From contig SXRC01000120.1 of NCBI GenBank assembly GCA_005793655.1, forward strand, positions 1 to 24,730: DNA of 24,730 nt, in the 5' to 3' direction. The notes under the pieces are model-generated. The model made no database searches, was not told the DNA's origin, and saw only the letters and a list, made by a program, of their open reading frames with translations. Each line of letters opens with the position of its first letter. Position 1 is the stretch's first letter. Of the stretch, positions 1 through 7,489 are shown in pieces. A program made the position numbers and the translations under genes. The DNA is from Actinomycetota bacterium. GTDB lineage: Bacteria > Actinomycetota > Actinomycetes > Nanopelagicales > Nanopelagicaceae.

Positions 1-873
1 ACCGCGGATATTAGGAATAAATAAGGTAGGAATTTTTGCAGCCAGCTCCTCATGCACGCTGTTATATCCAGCAGCACAAATTGCAGCATCAAATGCTGCC
101 AGCACATTTGCAAGTGGAAAATGTCTAATAATTTTTATATCAAGGCCTGCTGGGGCTAACTGGTTACCATGTGCATCTAATGACTCCTTAGTAAGGATGA
201 CCTGTAAGTTTGGCCAATTTAACAATCCTGATAATGCTGCGTTCATCTTTGCGTTTAGATCAGCCTCACCAACGCCTAACTGCACCAACACCGCTGGGCG
301 ACTTTGATCAATACCCAAAAGATTACGAGCTGCCTGCCTACTTAACGCAGTTTTTGAATCATAAATTGATATTGGCGCTACCACCACATCATCACCTCTA
401 TTTACAGTGGGGCCATGGTCATAACTTTGCCCAAAATCACCTGGGGTAATAATCAAATCCATCATTTTAGATTGCAGCGACAGCAGATAGCTTCTTGAAC
501 TTTTTTGCCAAAAACCTCGGCGCACCCAAACTAGTTTCACATCAGGCCGAATACTTTTAATTCCAATAATTCCTGGATAAGGAACTACGCCATCAAAGCT
601 AACAATTTTTGCACCCGTCTCATCAATTAACGCAACAATTCGATCTCGCAAATATCGGTCCCAGGCAAATCTTCCCATCCACTTTCGATCTCTGCCGGGA
701 ACATACTCAAATCTGACACCAGCAATCTTTGGCACTTCCACCACTGCTGCTGCCATAGAGATAATGATTGGATTTGCAAAACTCTTCAATTCAGCAGCAA
801 CCGCACTCGCCCGAGTTAGGTGCCCCATGCCAATACCATTACTAGTGGCTAGAATTATGGCTGGCTTATCCAT
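1..873 (-). CDS. GT-B-like glycosyltransferase, 3' end cut off by the window
   Basis: An uninterrupted frame of 291 codons runs from an ATG at 873 to the window edge, so the C-terminus is missing. The N-terminus reads MDKPAIILATSNGIGMGHLT, and its G-x-GHLTR segment near residues 15-21 matches the nucleotide-sugar glycosyltransferases of the MurG/UGT (GT-B) type. Near the visible end, the stretch FDAAICAAGYNSVHEELAAK fits the acceptor/donor loop where these enzymes carry a conserved G-x-(N/S)-S-x-E pattern. The likely role is transfer of a sugar from an activated donor to a surface glycan or lipid. A TATACT box at 880-885 lies only 6 bases before the ATG, which would give a leaderless mRNA. 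The donor and acceptor cannot be named. The superfamily call is fairly firm; the family is not. Confidence 0.72.
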   Translation of the reverse strand, partial: MDKPAIILATSNGIGMGHLTRASAVAAELKSFANPIIISMAAAVVEVPKIAGVRFEYVPGRDRKWMGRFAWDRYLRDRIVALIDETGAKIVSFDGVVPYPGIIGIKSIRPDVKLVWVRRGFWQKSSRSYLLSLQSKMMDLIITPGDFGQSYDHGPTVNRGDDVVVAPISIYDSKTALSRQAARNLLGIDQSRPAVLVQLGVGEADLNAKMNAALSGLLNWPNLQVILTKESLDAHGNQLAPAGLDIKIIRHFPLANVLAAFDAAICAAGYNSVHEELAAKIPTLFIPNIRG

Positions 874-879
874 GAAATT

Positions 880-885
880 AGTATA
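880..885 (-). promoter_or_regulatory. Possible -10 box for a leaderless glycosyltransferase mRNA
   Basis: On the minus strand TATACT is one base from the TATAAT consensus. It ends 6 bases before the ATG at 873, so transcription would start at or next to the start codon. No convincing -35 box lies at the expected distance and no Shine-Dalgarno sequence precedes the ATG. Leaderless mRNAs are common in Actinobacteria, which makes this plausible but unproven. Confidence 0.35.
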
Positions 886-910
886 ACTACAACAAAGTTA
901 GGCAGAGCTA

Positions 911-1837
911 ATGAACAGAGGGATATTGATAATAATTCTAGTTCTGCAACTTATTGCACTTTATTATTTAATTCGAACTGCTAGGAATCTTGGGAGTAAG
1001 GCAACTAAGCATCACACTGAGTTGATGGCTAATATAAATTTACTCAGGGCAGGTGATGGCAACAACCTTCTTAATCATTTACTGACACCCAATAGCAAAG
1101 AGTTTAAGAATGTAAGTTGGGAACATGTAATCTCCTTGACCAGCCATCCAGCCAGATTTCAAACTCTAAATACTGTGATTGAGCAGCTACTTAATCAACG
1201 ATTAACCCCGAAAAAAATATATCTAAATATTGCTGCTGAAGATATGGCAAAACTACCCACCACGATTTCAGCCTTGGAAAGTAATGGTATTTTGCAGATC
1301 AATAGCTGCACTAATTTAGGACCAGGTAAAAAGTTGATTCCAACTCTTATGTTAGAAAAAGCCTTACCAATAATAGTTGTTGATGATGATTTGATCTTTG
1401 AAACAGATCTGAGTTTAAAGCTTATGATCCAGCACCAGCTGACACCTAAAGCAATAGTTGCCAGCAGGGTTCACAAGATCAACTATGCCAATGATGGCAA
1501 ACTCTCTGCTTATAAAAACTGGCGCAAAAATTACTCCTTAGGTGACGGACCTGCTGCTGATTTATTTGCCACCTCAGGTGCTGGCACACTCTATAAAGCA
1601 GATTTTTTCCACTCAGATGTCACTGATGAAAAAGTATATAAAGAGCTCTCATTTCACACCGATGATCTTTGGTGGTTTATTCAAAGCAAGCGAGTGGGCA
1701 CACTAACAAAACGACTACCTGGGATCAGTAAACTCAATTATATCGACGGCACTCAAGAAGATGGCTTGTGGCAAAGTGGTAATCAGGATAGGAATGATTC
1801 AAACTTAAAATTATTATTATCTACATACTCAATTTAA
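911..1837 (+). CDS. Membrane-anchored GT-A-like glycosyltransferase
   Basis: The 308-residue protein has one N-terminal membrane segment at about residues 4-22 without a cleavage site, so it is probably anchored with the rest cytoplasmic. The globular part starts near residue 70 with the segment ISLTSHPARFQTL, followed by GPGKKLIPTL around 137-145 and an acidic VVDDD at 155-159. The last is a DxD-type metal/nucleotide-sugar motif. The order SLTSHPAR ... KLIPTL ... VDDD resembles a bacterial glycosyltransferase family found in polysaccharide clusters. It is divergent from the truncated glycosyltransferase gene, with only 37 bp between the starts, which suggests a shared surface-glycan role. 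The ATG is preceded by a weak AGGCAG. The donor sugar is unknown. Confidence 0.65.
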   Translation: MNRGILIIILVLQLIALYYLIRTARNLGSKATKHHTELMANINLLRAGDGNNLLNHLLTPNSKEFKNVSWEHVISLTSHPARFQTLNTVIEQLLNQRLTPKKIYLNIAAEDMAKLPTTISALESNGILQINSCTNLGPGKKLIPTLMLEKALPIIVVDDDLIFETDLSLKLMIQHQLTPKAIVASRVHKINYANDGKLSAYKNWRKNYSLGDGPAADLFATSGAGTLYKADFFHSDVTDEKVYKELSFHTDDLWWFIQSKRVGTLTKRLPGISKLNYIDGTQEDGLWQSGNQDRNDSNLKLLLSTYSI

Positions 1838-1842
1838 TTTCT

Positions 1843-1858
1843 CTGGTGGCGGGTGAAG
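1843..1858 (-). repeat. Left direct repeat: detached 3' end of tRNA-Tyr (att-like site)
   Basis: The 16 bases CTGGTGGCGGGTGAAG on the plus strand are identical, in the same orientation, to 17256-17271. There they are the 3' acceptor strand, discriminator and encoded CCA of the tRNA-Tyr gene plus flanking bases. Here no tRNA body follows, so this copy is a fragment. A detached tRNA 3' end at the far side of a gene block is the usual trace left by site-specific integration at a tRNA gene. The match is short, and the att interpretation is inference from its position and content. Confidence 0.55.
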
Positions 1859-1871
1859 CCTTTACCCGCCA
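1847..1871. other. Perfect hairpin built from the tRNA-Tyr acceptor-stem sequence
   Basis: TGGCGGGT (1847-1854) and ACCCGCCA (1864-1871) form a perfect 8-bp stem with a 9-base loop. Both arms are the two strands of the tRNA-Tyr acceptor stem found at 17257-17342. It sits 9 bases after the stop of the glycosyltransferase gene, so it could also act as a transcription terminator. However, the only T run (four Ts) comes several bases after the stem, which is poor for an intrinsic terminator. It may be an internally deleted tRNA-Tyr copy or part of a recombination site. Confidence 0.5.
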
Positions 1872-2010
1872 GGCCGCTTTTACATTCAATCCTGCCATCG
1901 AATTTAGTTCTTAGGCGAGGTTTCATTCATTTTTTCACGCTTAGGTTTAAGCGCAGATTCACTAAAAAATTGTCCAATAAGTCTTCAAATCTGGGTTTTA
2001 TAACGAAACG

Positions 2011-2047
2011 TAACATTCTTTTGCGTCTAACTTATCAAAACATAACA
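2011..2047. promoter_or_regulatory. Possible operator half-sites upstream of the sugar operon promoter
   Basis: TAACAT at 2011-2016 is identical to one arm of the palindrome at 15950-15965. AAAACATAACA at 2037-2047 is identical to 15944-15954 next to that palindrome. The second element ends 8 bases before the -35 box of the operon promoter, a sensible place for a repressor. The region is AT-rich, so chance matches are possible. Binding by the local DeoR protein is inferred. Confidence 0.4.
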
Positions 2048-2054
2048 AAAAGTA

Positions 2055-2083
2055 TTGAATTTGCATACCTCGCTCCTTATAGT
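2055..2083 (+). promoter_or_regulatory. Sigma-70-type promoter of the plus-strand sugar operon
   Basis: TTGAAT (2055-2060) and TATAGT (2078-2083) are separated by exactly 17 bases, each close to the housekeeping consensus. Transcription would start near 2090, leaving about 65 bases of leader before the kinase ATG at 2158. The leader can form small hairpins: CCTCGCT/AGTGAGG across the -10 region, and ACTCG/CGAGT further down. No known riboswitch was recognised. Confidence 0.6.
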
Positions 2084-2157
2084 GAGGGCGTTGGCAGCGG
2101 ACTCGGGGGCGTCACTCCGCATACGAGTAAAAGAGAGATAAGTAGGGCAAAGTAAAA

Positions 2158-3630
2158 ATGTCATTAGTGGTCGGAATTGATTCGTCAACTCAATCATGCA
2201 CGGTTGAAATTAGGAACCAAATTTCTGGAGAATTGATCGGACGTGGTCAAGCTTCCCATCCAGCAACACACCCTCCGATAAGTGAACAGAATCCAATCGC
2301 TTGGTGGGATGCCTTGGTGCTAGCTTTTGATGAAGCTTGTAAACAAAAAATCGTCAACAAAAATTTGATAACGGCATTAGCAGTGGACTCGCAATGCCAC
2401 GGACTTGTTACTTTAGATATAAATTGCAATCCAGTCCGCCCAGCAAAATTATGGAATGACACATCCTCGGCAAAGCAATCGGAAGAGTTAGTTGCCAATA
2501 AAAGTTCAGCCTTCTGGATTGATTCCGTAGGATCAAATCTCGGCCCTTCTTTCACAATAACTAAAATAGCTTGGCTCAAAGAAAACGAGCCAGAGAATTT
2601 TGAAAAAACTAAAAAATTTCTTTTGCCTCATGATTATCTAACGTTTCGGCTAACAGGAAATTATGTTACCGATAGAGCAGGTGCCTCATGTACCGGCTAC
2701 TACTCACCACAAAAATCTAAATGGAATTTAGACCTACTTAGTCTTGTAGATAAAGATAGAAACTGGACTAATCAATTACCTGTTGTAAAAAATCCAAATG
2801 AGATCGGTGGTGTAATTACCAGCGAAGCGGCAAAAGTTTTGGGGCTTTCAGATAGCGTAATTGTTGGTCCTGGTACTGGCGATCAGTTTGCATCAAGTTT
2901 AGGCTTGGGAATAAGCGAAGGTGATGTGGTATTTGGGCTTGGTACATCTGGAGTTATATTTACAGTAACCGATAAGCATATTACGGATAAACTTGGCTGG
3001 TTTAATGGAATGGCAGATGCCAGCGGTCGCTTTATGCCAATAGCTGTAACACTTAACGCTACTAAAATTACTGATTGGGCAGCTCGAATCCTTAATTGTG
3101 ATCTACATGAGCTTGATAAATTAGCGTTAGATTCAGAGATAAAGAGCAATAATATGACTTTAGTTTCATATTTTGATGGTGAGAGAACTCCGAATTACCC
3201 ATACGCCCGTGGGGTTCTGGCAGGAATAGATAATGATCAGTCAAGAGAGAATTTTGCTCGCATGTCTTACGAGGGGGTTTTGTTAGGACTAATTAGAGCT
3301 TTCAAGCATTTAACAAATCTTGGAATCACTACCAATAAGAGGATTATCGTGACTGGCGGTGGGGCTAGAGGTAGCGCCTATCCACAAATACTTTCAGATT
3401 TACTTGGACGCGAGGTTATAACTTTAGATGTTGAAGAGTCATCAGCTCGTGGCGCTTGTGTTTTAGCCGCGGCGATCGCGACTAAAACTCCTGTAGCAGA
3501 TGTTGCTTATAAATGGAGTCCGAAAGAAAAATCTATTTTCAAGCCAAAACAAAAAGTAGATCTTTCTTTACTCTTACAAAAATATGAAAAACTTTCCAAC
3601 TTCAGAGAAATGGACGGAGTGAGTAATTAG
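2158..3630 (+). CDS. FGGY-family carbohydrate kinase (xylulokinase-like), first copy
   Basis: The 490-residue length is typical for FGGY kinases. The ATP-dependent enzyme would phosphorylate a ketose or polyol in the cytoplasm. The N-terminal phosphate motif GIDSSTQS is at residues 6-13. A substrate-site His is in QCHGL (His81), followed by KLWNDTSS at 97-104. The catalytic Asp is likely Asp242 in GPGTGDQ; GTSG is at 262-265, and the C-terminal adenosine motif TGGGARGS is at 399-406. These fit the xylulokinase branch, but sugar specificity in this family cannot be read from motifs. It is the first gene of the operon, and its stop abuts the permease ATG with no gap. It is clearly paralogous to the kinase at 10609-12042. 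The Shine-Dalgarno before this ATG is weak. The identified promoter supports this start. Confidence 0.9.
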   Translation: MSLVVGIDSSTQSCTVEIRNQISGELIGRGQASHPATHPPISEQNPIAWWDALVLAFDEACKQKIVNKNLITALAVDSQCHGLVTLDINCNPVRPAKLWNDTSSAKQSEELVANKSSAFWIDSVGSNLGPSFTITKIAWLKENEPENFEKTKKFLLPHDYLTFRLTGNYVTDRAGASCTGYYSPQKSKWNLDLLSLVDKDRNWTNQLPVVKNPNEIGGVITSEAAKVLGLSDSVIVGPGTGDQFASSLGLGISEGDVVFGLGTSGVIFTVTDKHITDKLGWFNGMADASGRFMPIAVTLNATKITDWAARILNCDLHELDKLALDSEIKSNNMTLVSYFDGERTPNYPYARGVLAGIDNDQSRENFARMSYEGVLLGLIRAFKHLTNLGITTNKRIIVTGGGARGSAYPQILSDLLGREVITLDVEESSARGACVLAAAIATKTPVADVAYKWSPKEKSIFKPKQKVDLSLLLQKYEKLSNFREMDGVSN

Positions 3631-4653
3631 ATGAATATAAAAAAATTCTTAAACGAAGCCAGCATCCTAATTGTTTGGCTGATTTTGGTGGGAATATTTT
3701 CTCTACTCTCTCCAAATTTTTTCCAAACTACAAATGCAGTTGTGTTATTGCTTAATGGCGCCATTATCGCATTGATAACTTTGAGTCAAAGTTTTGTGTT
3801 ACTCACAGGTGGAATCGACCTATCAACAGGAGCAGTCATATCAATGACTGGAATTGTTGCAGCAGTATTTATGCGATCTGGCGCACCATGGTATGTCGCA
3901 GCTATTGTCGCCTCATTATTAGGTATTTTTGCTGGTGTTTTAAATGGTTTAGTAATTCATTATGCTGGAATTCCACCTTTCATCGTTACTTTTGCTGCTA
4001 TGGGTGTTGCTTCGGCCATTCCGATGATAATTACCCGCGCTGAATCTATAAAAATTGCGGATCCTGGATTTTTATGGATAGGACAAGGAAAAGTATTTAG
4101 TATCCCCGTGCCAATTATTTTGGTGGTGATTTGTGCAATTTTATCTACCATTTTACTTAAATCCACGATTATCGGCACGCATATTTATGCCCTTGGCGGT
4201 AATCGATTGGCAGCCCGTTTATCAGGGGTGAATATTATGCGAACGACCATTTTTGTTTATGGATTGAGTGGACTTTTTGCTGGAATGGCTGGGGTAGTTG
4301 CGACTTCTAGACTCGGTGTTGCATATCCGCAAACTGGAACTGGAAATCAATTATTTTATTCGATAGCTGCAGCGGTTGTTGGTGGTGTGAGTTTATTCGG
4401 CGGCATTGGGAAAATTCGTGGCGCAATGAGTGGTGCGCTTTTGATTGCAACTATAAGCAATGGAATGAATGTTGTAAATATTAGTTCTTACTGGCAGCCT
4501 CTTGTAATTGGTTTGATTATTTTAGCGGGTGTGGGTTTTGACAGTGCGCGAACTCTAACAAAAAATAAGGGCAAGAGAGGCCGTAGCGTCATCATCACAA
4601 CAAAAATAAAAGGTCTAGTAGGCAAATCGTCAACTAGAGAGGGGAAGAAATGA
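3631..4653 (+). CDS. Ribose-type ABC sugar importer, membrane permease
   Basis: The 340-residue protein is almost entirely hydrophobic, with about ten predicted membrane segments and a basic tail from about residue 310. The segment LTGGIDLSTGAV (about 58-69) is the hallmark of RbsC/XylH/AraH-type permeases, which form the transmembrane dimer of class-2 carbohydrate (CUT2) importers. Its partners follow directly: the binding lipoprotein (4-base overlap, ATGA) and the double ATPase. CUT2 systems typically import unphosphorylated pentoses, hexoses, polyols or autoinducer-2. This fits a kinase immediately upstream, but does not identify the sugar. The lower-case pattern of neighbours suggests one transcript. 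Confidence 0.92.
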   Translation: MNIKKFLNEASILIVWLILVGIFSLLSPNFFQTTNAVVLLLNGAIIALITLSQSFVLLTGGIDLSTGAVISMTGIVAAVFMRSGAPWYVAAIVASLLGIFAGVLNGLVIHYAGIPPFIVTFAAMGVASAIPMIITRAESIKIADPGFLWIGQGKVFSIPVPIILVVICAILSTILLKSTIIGTHIYALGGNRLAARLSGVNIMRTTIFVYGLSGLFAGMAGVVATSRLGVAYPQTGTGNQLFYSIAAAVVGGVSLFGGIGKIRGAMSGALLIATISNGMNVVNISSYWQPLVIGLIILAGVGFDSARTLTKNKGKRGRSVIITTKIKGLVGKSSTREGKK

Positions 4654-5672
4654 ATAAATCATGGTTGCAGAGCAACAGAATAGGTGGGGTGCTCGTTCTT
4701 GCGGGAGCTCTTATTCTCTCTGGTTGTTCTTCAAGTTCAGATAGCGGTGGAGGTTCAGCGGCGGGAATCCGTGAAGGTCTCCCAGCAAACTGCAGTGAAG
4801 CAACGCCTAAAATAGGTGTTGCACTACCTAATCTATCAAATCCTTATTATGTTGAAATGAAGAAAGGTGTCGAACAAGCAGCGACAGCTGCCGGCTTAGA
4901 GGCAATAATTTCAATTGCAGATGATGACATTGCTCAGCAACAAAGCCAAATTGATAGCTTTATTCAAAGTGGCGTTTGTGCTGTTTACTTAAATGCAATC
5001 GGAGGCGAGCCAGGAGCTCAATTCGCTATCTCGCTTTCAAAGGCTGGAATCCCAGTATTTGCAGTGAATGTTTTCGTTGATGTTGCAGCAGTTGAAGCAG
5101 CAGGCGGAAGCGTTATACAGCAATTGGGAGCTGATCAAGCTGGTGGCGGAACTTTAAGCGGAGAGCAAGCACTAAAAGTACTTGGTGCTGACGCTCAATT
5201 AGTAGCTGGCATTGTTGGCGTACCAGGAAACCTAACTACACAATTACGCGATGATGCTTTTGCTGCGGCTTTGAAGAAGAATCCAAATGCCAAAGTAATG
5301 CAAACCGTTGATAGTCAAGTTAAACCAGATGTTGCTCAAAAAGTTACAGCTGAAATGCTACTTGGCAACCCAAAGATGAACGTCATATTTGCAGACACTG
5401 GACCTGGTGTAGTTGGTGCATTGTTGGCAATCAAAGAACTAAAGAGGGAGAAAACGGTTTCACTCTTTGGATTCTGCGCAGCTATTTCTGCAGTGCCAGA
5501 GATTTCTGGTGCCTATAAAGGTTGTGTTGGACAAGAACCAAGAGTTTATGGTTCGAAAACGATTGAACAGATTAAGTTATACATAACTGGTACAGATGTT
5601 GAGAAGACACTGCTAGTCGCTACTCCTGTATTTAATCAGGGCGATTCAGTTCCAGCGGACGTAATCGGTTAA
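4650..5672 (+). CDS. Sugar-binding lipoprotein of the ABC importer
   Basis: The 340-residue precursor has a lipoprotein signal: basic N-terminus, hydrophobic stretch 13-24, then lipobox LSGC with Cys26, followed by a Ser/Gly-rich linker. The mature part begins PKIGVALPNLSNPYY, typical of RbsB-like type I periplasmic-binding proteins (Peripla_BP_4), in which the aromatic residues near the first strand help form the sugar pocket. In a Gram-positive cell it would be tethered to the outer face of the membrane and deliver substrate to the permease. A strong purine-rich ribosome site (GAGGGGAAGAA) lies just before the ATG, inside the permease gene, consistent with high expression. The ligand is unknown. 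Confidence 0.9.
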   Translation: MNKSWLQSNRIGGVLVLAGALILSGCSSSSDSGGGSAAGIREGLPANCSEATPKIGVALPNLSNPYYVEMKKGVEQAATAAGLEAIISIADDDIAQQQSQIDSFIQSGVCAVYLNAIGGEPGAQFAISLSKAGIPVFAVNVFVDVAAVEAAGGSVIQQLGADQAGGGTLSGEQALKVLGADAQLVAGIVGVPGNLTTQLRDDAFAAALKKNPNAKVMQTVDSQVKPDVAQKVTAEMLLGNPKMNVIFADTGPGVVGALLAIKELKREKTVSLFGFCAAISAVPEISGAYKGCVGQEPRVYGSKTIEQIKLYITGTDVEKTLLVATPVFNQGDSVPADVIG

Positions 5673-5680
5673 ACAAATAA

Positions 5681-7240
5681 ATGAAGAAGGATGTCAGCCG
5701 AGAAGTCGGTTTTGAAATGACGAGGGAATGGACTCTCTCGGCTGAACATCTTTCGCAAGAATTCGGAAGTACTAAAGCCTTAGATGACGTAACTCTTATT
5801 TTTAAATCAGGAGAAATACACGGAATTGTTGGGCATAATGGCGCCGGAAAATCGACTTTACTACAAATATTTTCAGGTGCGCTATCTCCGACTTCAGGCG
5901 GTATAAATTTAGACAGCAGTCCTATCTCTTTTATTGAACCTTACCAAGCGTATGCTGCAGGAATTGCATGTGTTTATCAGGAACTTTCATTACCTATAAA
6001 TCTTACTATCTGGCAATCACTATTTTTAGGACATGAATTGCGAAAAAATGGGTTGTTAGATAAGAAAGAGATGCGCAGAATTTCTACTACTATCTGTAAA
6101 GATATTGAAGTTGATGCTGATTCGGACACCATTCTCAGCAATCTATCCGTATCACAACGGCAATTATTGGAGATAGGAGCGGCAATTAATAGAAAAGCCA
6201 AAGTGATTTTATTTGACGAACCAACTACAGCTTTAGAGCCGACTCAAATTTCACTTCTATTCTCAATAATGCGTAAATTAGCACATGAGCAAAACTTAAT
6301 AGTTGTTTTAGTCGATCATAGACTCGACGAAGTGCTCTCAGTATGTGATCGCGTGACTGCTCTTGCGGATGGAAAAATTAGGTTATCTGGAAAAAAGAAC
6401 GAGATTTCAATTGGAAGCCTTACCGATGCGATCATCGGAAATAGAGAAAAGAGTGCTGGCGAAGTTATTACACTGGACCAAACACTAAAAAGAGAGCAGC
6501 GTAAAAAATCCCTTCTTTTAGAAGTAAGGCATTTGGGATCTGAAAGATTACATGACATTTCACTGATCCTAGAAGAAGGAGAAATATTAGGAATTTATGG
6601 ATTGAATGGTTCTGGAAGATCTAGATTCTTGCGTACTCTCTACGGAGATTTATCTTTCACAAATGGAGAAATAACTTTATTAGGATCAAATTATTTACCT
6701 TCCAGTCCACATTATGCTTTATCTAAAGGAGTTGCCTATCTATCAGAGGAGCGAAAAAAAGACGGATTCATTCCGTTGCTGACACCAACTGAAAACATGA
6801 CTTTGCCAATTTTGCATTTGTATAGAAGGTTGCGTATTTTTCTTAATCATACTTTAAAAAACAGTAGTGCATTAGTTATTCTAAAAAAATTAAATGTTCG
6901 TGGGGATATAAGCGGTTTGATTACGCGTCTTTCTGGCGGGAACCAGCAAAAAGTTCTTTTCGCTAGATCAATAATGCAAAAACCAGTTCTATTATTATTA
7001 GATGAACCAACAAAGGGTATCGATATTGGGGCAAAGATTGAAATTTATGACCTTATAAAATCATTAGTGAAGTCAGAGAACATTGGCGTAATTTTAGTTT
7101 CCAGCGAAGAGGAAGAAATCCTTTCTATAACAGATACAGTAATGATTTTTCGGAATGGAACTTCTTCTGGAATTAAAAACAAAACTTCGGAGTTAGATGT
7201 CGCAAACTTGCGTTTGTTGGCTTTGCAAGGAAAGAATTAA
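5681..7240 (+). CDS. Ribose-type ABC sugar importer, double ATP-binding subunit
   Basis: The 519-residue protein has two ABC modules, as in RbsA/MglA/XylG. Module 1 has Walker A GHNGAGKST (51-59), an LSVSQ signature (155-159) and Walker B VILFDEPTTAL (175-185). Module 2 has a degenerate Walker A GLNGSGRS (307-314), signature LSGGNQQKV (417-425) and Walker B LLLLDEPTKG (437-446). The degenerate second P-loop is normal for this family, where one site hydrolyses ATP. The protein energises the importer from the cytoplasmic face. The first ATG (5681) has no clear Shine-Dalgarno. An in-frame ATG at 5717 (Met13) would also leave the whole first module intact, so the true start is uncertain. Confidence 0.93.
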   Translation: MKKDVSREVGFEMTREWTLSAEHLSQEFGSTKALDDVTLIFKSGEIHGIVGHNGAGKSTLLQIFSGALSPTSGGINLDSSPISFIEPYQAYAAGIACVYQELSLPINLTIWQSLFLGHELRKNGLLDKKEMRRISTTICKDIEVDADSDTILSNLSVSQRQLLEIGAAINRKAKVILFDEPTTALEPTQISLLFSIMRKLAHEQNLIVVLVDHRLDEVLSVCDRVTALADGKIRLSGKKNEISIGSLTDAIIGNREKSAGEVITLDQTLKREQRKKSLLLEVRHLGSERLHDISLILEEGEILGIYGLNGSGRSRFLRTLYGDLSFTNGEITLLGSNYLPSSPHYALSKGVAYLSEERKKDGFIPLLTPTENMTLPILHLYRRLRIFLNHTLKNSSALVILKKLNVRGDISGLITRLSGGNQQKVLFARSIMQKPVLLLLDEPTKGIDIGAKIEIYDLIKSLVKSENIGVILVSSEEEEILSITDTVMIFRNGTSSGIKNKTSELDVANLRLLALQGKN

Positions 7241-7488
7241 TGTCTGTTCACAATGTTGTCACGCCTAGTTTGGGTAATGCAGATGGAGAGGCAATACTTT
7301 CCTCCTGGTTAGTAAATATCGGAGATAAGGTAACTTTGAATTCACCAGTTGCTCTCGTCGAGACTAATAAGGCTCAAATTGAAATCGAAGCAGGGTTTGA
7401 CGGATGGGTAAAAGCGTTCTTAATCCCGGTAGGTAGCGAATTAACTGATTTTCAGGCTATCTTAGAGATCACTTCGGATCAACCATAA
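7240..7488 (+). CDS. Stand-alone lipoyl (biotinyl/lipoyl-attachment) domain protein
   Basis: The 82-residue protein consists of a single lipoyl domain like the N-terminal domain of 2-oxoacid dehydrogenase E2 subunits. PSLGNADGEAILSSWLVNIGD leads to the swinging-arm hairpin VETNKAQIEIEA, in which Lys44 would be lipoylated. The usual hairpin is ETDKA; here the residue before Lys is Asn. There is no peripheral-subunit-binding domain and no E2 acyltransferase domain. Its start overlaps the ATPase stop (TAATG). The fused E1 gene starts one base after its stop, so the two proteins almost certainly work together, with the lipoyl arm accepting the acyl group made by E1. A biotin carrier is less likely because the conserved Met around the Lys is absent. 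Confidence 0.85.
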   Translation: MSVHNVVTPSLGNADGEAILSSWLVNIGDKVTLNSPVALVETNKAQIEIEAGFDGWVKAFLIPVGSELTDFQAILEITSDQP

Positions 7489-7489
7489 A

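Larger units (their letters stand above)
1859..2157. other. Non-coding region before the sugar operon
   Basis: This 299-bp gap contains no gene I can support. It holds part of the acceptor-stem hairpin, a second small hairpin (CGCTTA-GGTT-TAAGCG, 1938-1953), operator-like AT-rich elements (2011-2047), a promoter (2055-2083) and an untranslated leader of roughly 65 bases. A 100-codon open frame at 1853-2155 crosses the hairpin, operator and promoter, is rich in Arg/Lys/Phe with no recognisable motif, and is probably chance. I looked on both strands for an integrase remnant and saw none. Confidence 0.5.

Noticed and set aside
1853..2155. A 100-codon plus-strand open frame just before the first kinase
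   Set aside because: It spans the hairpin, operator-like sites and promoter, has no recognisable domain and a composition unlike its neighbours. Its start has no ribosome site, so a chance frame is the simpler explanation.
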